This document shows positions 43,938 to 49,487 of a stretch of DNA of 49,487 nt, in pieces. The position numbers and the translations under genes were made by a program. The stretch is from NCBI GenBank assembly GCA_902706205.1, contig CACSKA010000018.1, forward strand, positions 1 to 49,487, given 5' to 3'. The first letter of the stretch is position 1; each line of letters starts with the position of its first letter. The stretch comes from Chryseobacterium sp. 18061 (GTDB taxonomy: Bacteria > Pseudomonadota > Gammaproteobacteria > Enterobacterales > Enterobacteriaceae). The notes below the pieces were generated by a model. That model saw nothing but the letters and a program-made list of their open reading frames with translations, was not told the DNA's origin and did no database searches.

Positions 43938-44657
43938 ATGTCAGAAGATGAAAACACAGCTAATCATTCGCGTAGAAATTTTTTACGCAAGGCTCTTACG
44001 GCAATACCATTAACGATAGTTGCGACCAATGCCATTGCTGCAACTTCCATTCGAACGGGTGGTGAAGGTGTTGTTGATGATTACATGCCAACTTTTTTCA
44101 ATCCTGCAGAATGGAATTTTCTTATTGCGGCAGTAGAACGATTGATTCCTACTGATAAGTATGGCCCTGGTGGTGTCAGTGAAGGCGTACCTATCTTCAT
44201 CGACAAGCAAATGGAAATGCCATATGGCTGGGGGAAATTGTGGTATATGCACCCACCGTTTGCTGACGCCATTCCTGAGTTGGGGTATCAATCCCATATG
44301 AATCCCCGCGAAGTCTATCGCCATGGAATAAAGATGCTTAATCATCATTGCCTTAAAGAATACGCAAGTCAATTTCATCAGCTTGATATTACCAGGCAGG
44401 AAGTTGTTTTGCGCGATGTCGAAAAAGATGAGATCAAAAATCTGAATATCAGCGGAAAGCTCTTTTTTGAACAATTGTTAGCGAATTCTAAAGAAGGGTA
44501 TCTTGCGGACCCTGTACATGGTGGTAACCAAACCCTGGCTTCATGGAAACTGGTTGGCTTCCCAGGGGCTCGTGTGGATTACCTGGATACTGTTCATCGG
44601 CCCGGCCTACCTTATCCGTACGGGCCAGTTAGTATTTCAAGAAAGAGAGGGGCATAA
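43938..44657 (+). CDS. Gluconate 2-dehydrogenase-type small (gamma) subunit, Tat-exported
   Basis: A 239-residue protein of the gluconate 2-dehydrogenase subunit 3 family. A twin-arginine signal SRRNFLR at residues 11-17 is followed by a hydrophobic stretch ending near residue 35 (AIAA). It lacks cofactors of its own; in this enzyme class the small subunit binds the flavoprotein, which has no signal, and carries it through the Tat system folded with FAD. The large-subunit ATG follows directly after its stop. First gene of the rightward operon. Confidence 0.85.
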   Translation: MSEDENTANHSRRNFLRKALTAIPLTIVATNAIAATSIRTGGEGVVDDYMPTFFNPAEWNFLIAAVERLIPTDKYGPGGVSEGVPIFIDKQMEMPYGWGKLWYMHPPFADAIPELGYQSHMNPREVYRHGIKMLNHHCLKEYASQFHQLDITRQEVVLRDVEKDEIKNLNISGKLFFEQLLANSKEGYLADPVHGGNQTLASWKLVGFPGARVDYLDTVHRPGLPYPYGPVSISRKRGA

Positions 44658-46436
44658 ATGACTAAGAAGAAAAATCCCTCTGTGGACATCGTCATTGTTG
44701 GATTTGGTTGGACGGGGTCATTAATGGCAATGGAACTTGCAGACAGCGGTCTATCTATTCTGGCTCTTGAGCGCGGTGAAGATCGCGATACTTATCCTGA
44801 TTTCGCTTATCCACGTATAGCCGATGAATTGACTTATGCCGTGCGATTAAAATTATTTCAAAATGCGGCAAAAGAAACAGTGACCGTGCGCCATACTTGT
44901 GCTGAAACGGCATTACCCTATCGCCGGTTTGGCTCATTCCTTCCTGGAGATGGCGTGGGGGGGGCGGGAACCCACTGGAACGGCATGCTTTGGCGCCCCC
45001 TTGAAGCCGATATTAAAATGCGCACGACGGTCATAGATAAATATGGTGCTAATTTTATTCCGCCAGATATGACATTACAGGATTATCCTTTCAGTTATTC
45101 CGAAATGGAACCTTGGTTTGATAAGTTTGAAAGAATTGTTGGAGCGGCCGGGAAAGCCGGCAATATCAACGGTAAACTGTACTCTGGAGGTAATCCATTC
45201 GAGGCACCAAGGAAGAGTGGTTATCCAACAAAACCTCTGCAGCAACTATACAGTGGTGAATTATTTGCTAAGGCAGCTGAAAATCTGGGATATAATCCCT
45301 TCCCTTGCCCGGCAGCGAATACCACCGAACCTTGGATCAATCCTTATAATGTCCAGTTGGGTGTTTGCAGTTATTGTGGCTACTGCGAGCGTTTTGGGTG
45401 CTTTAATTACTCTAAAGGTTCGCCTCAAAGCTGCGTATTACCAGCATTGCGTCAGCGCAAGAATTTCGAATTGCGTACCCAGGCACATGTGACCCGTATT
45501 AATACAGACAGTGATGGGCATACAGCAACGGGAGTAACCTACATCGATTCTCAGGGTAATGAAATTGAACAACCCGCAGACTTGGTGATCCTTAGCGCAT
45601 TTCAGTTACATAATGTTAGATTATTGCTACTTTCAGGGATCGGTAAACCTTACGACCCTGCAACAGGTCAAGGTGTAGTGGGTAAGAATTACGCCTATCA
45701 AATGACCGGTGGAATTAATCTTTTTTTTGATAAAACAAAAATATTTAATTCGTTTGCTGCCACAGGTGCCACGTCTACTTTCATTGACAATTTCAACGCA
45801 GAAAACTTTGACCATTCATCGCATGGTTTTATCGGTGGGGCCACAATTTCACAGACCATCACCGGCGGGCGACCTATTCAGCAAATATCGTTGCCTAAAG
45901 GTACCCCACAATGGGGAAGCGGCTGGAAATCGGCAATCAACGAACATTATCTACATACAGTAAATATAGGTTCTTCTGGATCCGTTATGCCATATCGCCA
46001 ATGCTATTTGGATTTGGATCCTACCTATCAAGATGTTTACGGGCAACCACTGCTCAGAATGACGTTTGACTGGCAAAAAAATGAATTAAAGATGACCAAC
46101 TTCATAAAAGATAAAGCTGAGGGAATTGCCAGAGAAATGAATCCTGTCAGTTACCAAACTGGATTTAAGAACATGGATAGTCATTACGATGTTCGTCCCT
46201 ACCAATCGACGCACACTACCGGCGGTGCAATTATGGGTGACTCCCCTCAAAACAGTGTGGTCAATAAATATTTGCAAAGCTGGGATGTGCCAAATCTTTT
46301 CGTAACGGGAGCATGTTGTTTTCCGCAAAACCTGGCTTATAACCCGACAGGAATTGTCTGTGCCACTACCTTGTTTGCGGCTAATGAAATTCGCACGCGC
46401 TACCTGAAAAATCCATGTGATCTGGTACAGGCATAA
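44658..46436 (+). CDS. GMC-family FAD dehydrogenase, large subunit (gluconate 2-dehydrogenase type)
   Basis: A 592-residue flavoprotein of the GMC oxidoreductase superfamily. The FAD dinucleotide motif GFGWTG is at 15-20, an ALERGE ribose-binding strand end follows near 36, and the flavin contact GVGGAGTHWNG is near 99-109. The C-terminal catalytic region has the HTTGGAIMG and NPTGIVCATT segments. A cysteine cluster CSYCGYCERFGC (Cys237, 240, 243, 248) matches the place where fructose dehydrogenase-type enzymes hold a [3Fe-4S] cluster. It oxidises a sugar or sugar acid in the periplasm and passes electrons to the tri-haem subunit. Gluconate to 2-ketogluconate is the most likely reaction; 2-ketogluconate, sorbitol or fructose are possible. 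Confidence 0.85.
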   Translation: MTKKKNPSVDIVIVGFGWTGSLMAMELADSGLSILALERGEDRDTYPDFAYPRIADELTYAVRLKLFQNAAKETVTVRHTCAETALPYRRFGSFLPGDGVGGAGTHWNGMLWRPLEADIKMRTTVIDKYGANFIPPDMTLQDYPFSYSEMEPWFDKFERIVGAAGKAGNINGKLYSGGNPFEAPRKSGYPTKPLQQLYSGELFAKAAENLGYNPFPCPAANTTEPWINPYNVQLGVCSYCGYCERFGCFNYSKGSPQSCVLPALRQRKNFELRTQAHVTRINTDSDGHTATGVTYIDSQGNEIEQPADLVILSAFQLHNVRLLLLSGIGKPYDPATGQGVVGKNYAYQMTGGINLFFDKTKIFNSFAATGATSTFIDNFNAENFDHSSHGFIGGATISQTITGGRPIQQISLPKGTPQWGSGWKSAINEHYLHTVNIGSSGSVMPYRQCYLDLDPTYQDVYGQPLLRMTFDWQKNELKMTNFIKDKAEGIAREMNPVSYQTGFKNMDSHYDVRPYQSTHTTGGAIMGDSPQNSVVNKYLQSWDVPNLFVTGACCFPQNLAYNPTGIVCATTLFAANEIRTRYLKNPCDLVQA

Positions 46437-46447
46437 AGGAAGCCAAA

Positions 46448-47716
46448 ATGAAGAACACGCTTTCAGTATTAACATTTTGTGGCTTCATTAGCCTTTTTTC
46501 CGGCGCTGCGATTGCTGACGAAGAAGCGGCAATCGAACATGGCCGTTATCTCGCATCTGCAGCTGATTGCGGTGCTTGCCATACAGTCGATGAATCAAAG
46601 CCGTTTGCTGGAGGTCTAAAAATCACCAGCCCGGTAGGCAATATCTACTCCACTAATATCACCCCGGATAAAAGCACAGGGATTGGAGATTACAGCTATC
46701 TGGATTTTGTCCGGGCAGTGCGACAAGGTATTTCGAGAGATGGAAGTGTGCTCTATCCCGCCATGCCCTATCCGTCATATTCCCGACTGACTGACGATGA
46801 CATGCATGATCTGTATGCCTTTTTCCAGAAAGGTGTTCAACCGCAGTCTCAACCAAATCGTGAAACCGACATTCCTTGGCCACTTAATATGCGTTGGCCA
46901 CTCCATATATGGAAATGGGCCTTTGCTAATGATTCCGTATCTACACCTCAATCTACCGATCCGCAATGGCTAAGAGGTGCATATATTGTCCAATCATTGG
47001 GACATTGCGGAGCCTGCCACACTCCACGCGGTATCGCTTTTCAGGAAAAAGCGCTTGATGAAACTGACTCTGATTATTTGACTGGCGCAAAAATTGACAC
47101 CTGGTATGCACCGGATCTGACCGGTAGCCATGTCTCCGGGTTGGGTGAATGGTCACAACAGGATGTCATCGATTACCTCGATACGGGCAAGAATATGCGT
47201 ACAACTGCTTTTGGGCCCATGAAAGAGGTCATTACCAAAAGCACACACCAAATGACTGATGACGATCTTAAGGCGATCGCTGTTTATCTCAAATCCTTGC
47301 CTGCGAAAAAGAGTGAGATGCCGCTGAAGGACGATTTGCAAACGGCACAATCATTAGCTTTAGGCGATGTCAGTGCGATCGGTGCACAAGGCTATGTCGA
47401 TAATTGCTCTGCTTGCCATCGCAGTGACGGTAAAGGTTATCAAAATATCTTCCCGGCACTTGCCCATAATGCTGCGATATTGAGCAATGACCCATCATCG
47501 GTGATTAGCATGATCCTTCTCGGCGGAGCCCAGGCGGTCACCGAAAGCGATATTACGGGTATTGCCATGCCCGACTTTGCTGACCAATTAAACAACAAGC
47601 AAGTTGCCGATATTGCGACGTTCATTCGTAACGGCTGGGGTAATCGGGCTCCCCCTGTAACCGAAGCTGACGTCGCCAAAATTCGACAGGCAATCATGGG
47701 TGCGAAGACAAAATGA
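46448..47716 (+). CDS. Tri-haem cytochrome c subunit of the membrane dehydrogenase
   Basis: A 422-residue protein with a Sec signal peptide (cleavage near residue 23) and three haem c motifs: CGACH at 41-45, CGACH at 187-191 and CSACH at 320-324. It matches the cytochrome subunit of gluconate, alcohol and fructose dehydrogenases, which moves electrons from the FAD subunit to ubiquinone at the outer face of the inner membrane. A typical C-terminal amphipathic anchor is not obvious. The ribosome site AGGAAG is 8 bp before the ATG. Three covalent haems explain the need for the nearby ccm operon. Confidence 0.9.
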   Translation: MKNTLSVLTFCGFISLFSGAAIADEEAAIEHGRYLASAADCGACHTVDESKPFAGGLKITSPVGNIYSTNITPDKSTGIGDYSYLDFVRAVRQGISRDGSVLYPAMPYPSYSRLTDDDMHDLYAFFQKGVQPQSQPNRETDIPWPLNMRWPLHIWKWAFANDSVSTPQSTDPQWLRGAYIVQSLGHCGACHTPRGIAFQEKALDETDSDYLTGAKIDTWYAPDLTGSHVSGLGEWSQQDVIDYLDTGKNMRTTAFGPMKEVITKSTHQMTDDDLKAIAVYLKSLPAKKSEMPLKDDLQTAQSLALGDVSAIGAQGYVDNCSACHRSDGKGYQNIFPALAHNAAILSNDPSSVISMILLGGAQAVTESDITGIAMPDFADQLNNKQVADIATFIRNGWGNRAPPVTEADVAKIRQAIMGAKTK

Positions 47717-47781
47717 CACCACTTAAGTTTACGTCATCGATGATGCTATCAGAGTTTATTTACTCAAGGGAGGTGGTAAGG

Positions 47782-48420
47782 ATGAAAAATAAAAACGCAT
47801 TTATGCTCGCTACGGTATTGTTGTTACCGGCCACGACGGTCTTTGCCGTGCCCAAAAATGATATCAACATCAACAACGAGAAAATTGTTCGGGCCAGTTT
47901 CCAGACTGATGGTTCCGTAAACCTTCCTACAGATTTTCATCATTGGGTTCATGTAGGGACATTTGTAAAAGAGAGCGGCATTAATATTTTTGATAATAGC
48001 AAAATTGATGCACCGCTGATTGGTAATAGTTATATCGAGCCAAGCGCTTATCGATACTTTATGGCGACGGGGAAATGGGCTGATGGCTCGCAAATTGTGA
48101 AGGAATTCACCGTGGCAGAAAACGGTGATAACTGCGATAAAAATACGCATATTTGCAAAACCTCACTCGGCTCTGCTATTTTTCAGGAAAAATATACTGG
48201 CTACGGCTATATGGTCAAAGACCAGAAACGCTTTCCGCAATTTGCAGGAAATTGGGCTTTTTTCACCACTGGAAATATCGCACCTCCTTACCCTAAGACC
48301 GCAAAGGTTGAATCGGTCTCCCAATGTTCTGCGTGCCATATTGCACATGCCAGCGATCAGGATTTTGTTTTTGCAGCACAGAAAATTGGTTTGGATAGAT
48401 CTAGCCCGAATAATAAATAG
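47782..48420 (+). CDS. Cytochrome P460-family haem protein
   Basis: A 212-residue protein from the ATG at 47782; TAAGG and GGGAGG just upstream decide this start over one at 47713 that overlaps the preceding gene. It has a Sec signal peptide ending FAVP near residue 21. The FHHWVHVGTF segment, the YRYFMATGKWADG segment and a C-terminal haem c site CSACH at 182-186 fit the cytochrome P460 / cytochrome c'-beta family. Members oxidise hydroxylamine or bind NO; some have a Lys-haem cross-link. Candidate lysines exist, but I cannot tell from sequence which applies. It follows the dehydrogenase operon by 65 bp in the same direction. Confidence 0.75.
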   Translation: MKNKNAFMLATVLLLPATTVFAVPKNDININNEKIVRASFQTDGSVNLPTDFHHWVHVGTFVKESGINIFDNSKIDAPLIGNSYIEPSAYRYFMATGKWADGSQIVKEFTVAENGDNCDKNTHICKTSLGSAIFQEKYTGYGYMVKDQKRFPQFAGNWAFFTTGNIAPPYPKTAKVESVSQCSACHIAHASDQDFVFAAQKIGLDRSSPNNK

Positions 48421-48465
48421 CAACAAATATCATGAAAATAAGGACCTATCATAAAATGAGATAGC

Positions 48466-48816
48466 ATGTTAATAAAACGTTTTGATACCAGTTCAAGAAT
48501 GAGTCAGGCATCACAGCATGGCAACTTACTCGTTTTATCTGGACAAGTTTCGGAAGGTCTTAGCATCACCGAACAAGCTAATAATCTGTTTAAACACATT
48601 GATAACCTATTGATTAAAGCTGGCACGACGAAATCGAACATTATTTATGCCAACATTTTCCTGGTCGACATGAAAGAGTATGACACGTTTAATTCAGTCT
48701 GGGATCAATGGATCGATGCGGAAAATCAACAGTCCCCATCTCGTTCAGCTATCCAGGTTGTTCAACTGGCAAAACCTGAATGGCGAATTGAAGTTCAGGT
48801 ATTTGTGGGTGTTTAG
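48466..48816 (+). CDS. RidA (YjgF/YER057c/UK114) family protein
   Basis: A 116-residue cytoplasmic protein covering the whole RidA fold. QASQHGNLLVLSGQVSE and SPSRSAIQVVQLAKPEWRIEVQVF are typical; Arg93 and Glu109 correspond to the Arg105 and Glu120 that bind and hydrolyse the imine in E. coli RidA. RidA proteins hydrolyse reactive enamine/imine intermediates of PLP enzymes. It is longer-branched than the housekeeping RidA and lies 45 bp after the P460 gene, so it may deal with a nitrogen-containing product of the operon. That link is inference. Confidence 0.8.
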   Translation: MLIKRFDTSSRMSQASQHGNLLVLSGQVSEGLSITEQANNLFKHIDNLLIKAGTTKSNIIYANIFLVDMKEYDTFNSVWDQWIDAENQQSPSRSAIQVVQLAKPEWRIEVQVFVGV

Positions 48817-48849
48817 TCGTTTTATACTGTAACTATAAAGGGAAATACA

Positions 48850-48957
48850 ATGAAGAACGAAATTTATCCAAACAAAACGATCGCATCAAATGGGGTCAGT
48901 TTGGATATAGAGAATTATTGTACGTTTAGCGCGTTATATAACCACGCCAACCCGTAA
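48850..48957 (+). CDS. Possible 35-residue peptide gene
   Basis: An ATG frame 33 bp after the RidA stop encodes 35 residues starting MKNEIYPNKTIASNG and ending YNHANP, preceded by AAAGGGAAATACA, a fair ribosome site. I recognise no family. It may be a real small peptide of the operon, or the start of a longer gene cut off by the IS110-family element that follows. Confidence 0.3.
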   Translation: MKNEIYPNKTIASNGVSLDIENYCTFSALYNHANP

Positions 48958-49201
48958 GAGATTGATTTAGTACCAGTAGCTATCGCTTTTAAATTATCGC
49001 CTTAGCAGTATCGCATTTAGGTTATCCGATTAGACAAAACCCACGGCAAACGGCGTATAGCGCGGGAGTACACTCAATTGCTATAGGTAGGTAAGCCTGT
49101 TCAAAAAACAGGCTTACCGAATGGAAGGGACTTCCCCTGGATATGCACCTGATTAAATATTGTGCAATCATGGGGTAAACATACCCCCGGAGGGATTCGT
49201 T
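48958..49201 (+). ncRNA. Noncoding 5' region of the IS110-family element, candidate bridge RNA locus
   Basis: A 244-bp noncoding stretch before an IS110-type transposase. A perfect 12-bp stem, GGTAAGCCTGTT at 49090-49101 with AACAGGCTTACC at 49107-49118, is present. In IS110-group elements such as IS621, the region before the recombinase encodes a structured bridge RNA that pairs with target and donor DNA. The exact element border and RNA limits cannot be set from one end. Confidence 0.35.
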
Positions 49202-49487
49202 ATGACCATCACTACTGTCGGTATCGATCTTGCTAAAAATGTGTTCGCTGTTCACTGCGTTGACCAAAATGGCATAACTGTTCTGGTTAAACCCAAAGTA
49301 TCGCGTGCTGCTCTTCCAGAGCTGATTGCAGGTTTACCTCCTTGTGTTATCGGGATGGAGGCATGCTCCGGAGCGCATTACTGGGCAAGACTGTTCCGGC
49401 AATATGGTCATGAACCCCGTCTGATGGCGGCAAAGTTTGTTTCTCCTTATCGCATGGCTGGTAAATCAGGGAAAAATGATGCAGCTG
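49202..49487 (+). CDS. IS110-family DEDD transposase, N-terminal part (partial)
   Basis: The gene runs off the right edge; 95 codons are visible. The start has CGGAGGG 8 bp upstream of the ATG at 49202. The N-terminal TVGIDLAKNVFAVH with the first catalytic Asp, GMEACSGAHYWARLF with the Glu, and KSGKNDAA towards the edge are the RuvC-like DEDD motifs of IS110 transposases. The C-terminal serine domain is outside the window. These enzymes recombine under the guidance of a bridge RNA. Confidence 0.88.
   Translation, partial: MTITTVGIDLAKNVFAVHCVDQNGITVLVKPKVSRAALPELIAGLPPCVIGMEACSGAHYWARLFRQYGHEPRLMAAKFVSPYRMAGKSGKNDAA

Noticed and set aside
43742..43957. 71-codon leftward frame between ccmA and the dehydrogenase operon
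   Set aside because: Lies in the shared promoter region, overlaps the start of the Tat-signal gene, and has no supported start.

Overview
The window looks like a chromosomal accessory region of an enterobacterium (family Enterobacteriaceae; an Enterobacter, Leclercia or Citrobacter-like host is my guess). The evidence is the enterobacterial type VI secretion genes, a YeeJ-like inverse autotransporter, an AIDA-type autotransporter with an extended signal peptide, BetT, a DUF2913 protein, and IS903-, IS3-, IS110- and Tn3-type mobile DNA. I saw no rRNA, tRNA or CRISPR array.

Layout. (1) 1-3619: distal end of a type VI secretion cluster. An IS903-type element cuts off the last codons of an upstream gene, probably an effector; then come an Imm71/72-like immunity gene, tssE, an unrecognised gene and tagA. 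(2) 3693-4690: a tiny DNA-binding-like ORF and a Phd-Doc toxin-antitoxin pair with a palindromic operator. (3) 4923-12864: a metabolic stretch with BetT, a Crp/Fnr-type regulator divergent from a DeoD-like phosphorylase and an NCS1 permease, then a peptidase T paralogue overlapping an MFS carrier. (4) 13009-31260: a surface block. It holds a 2666-residue inverse autotransporter with about 17 tandem Ig-like repeats, a divergent bactofilin plus a small membrane protein, and a leftward operon of AIDA-type autotransporter, Skp-like lipoprotein and MarR regulator. A divergent LysR gene follows. (5) 32956-37342: mobile-DNA scrapyard. An IS3-family element with a triplicated end, a truncated Tn3 transposase, a Tn3-derived miniature element, two outward-facing Tn3 ends bracketing a NYN/LOTUS-type gene and a DUF2913 gene, and an IS5-family remnant. 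(6) 37408-48816: a respiratory module. A complete leftward cytochrome c maturation set (ccmA to ccmH plus a separate CcmI/NrfG-like TPR protein) is divergent from a three-subunit membrane sugar-acid dehydrogenase (gluconate 2-dehydrogenase type), followed by a cytochrome P460-like protein and a RidA-family protein. (7) 48850-49487: a short peptide ORF and the start of an IS110-family element.

How it works together. The dehydrogenase has a Tat-exported small subunit, a GMC flavoprotein with a four-cysteine cluster motif and a tri-haem cytochrome c. Its haems, and the one in the P460-like protein, need covalent attachment in the periplasm, which is what the neighbouring ccm operon provides. The region therefore reads as a self-sufficient periplasmic oxidation cassette. 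The surface block combines two giant adhesins with a putative dedicated periplasmic chaperone. IS903-type ends at 127, 4836, about 21492 and 37342 fall at module borders, which suggests stepwise assembly of the region.
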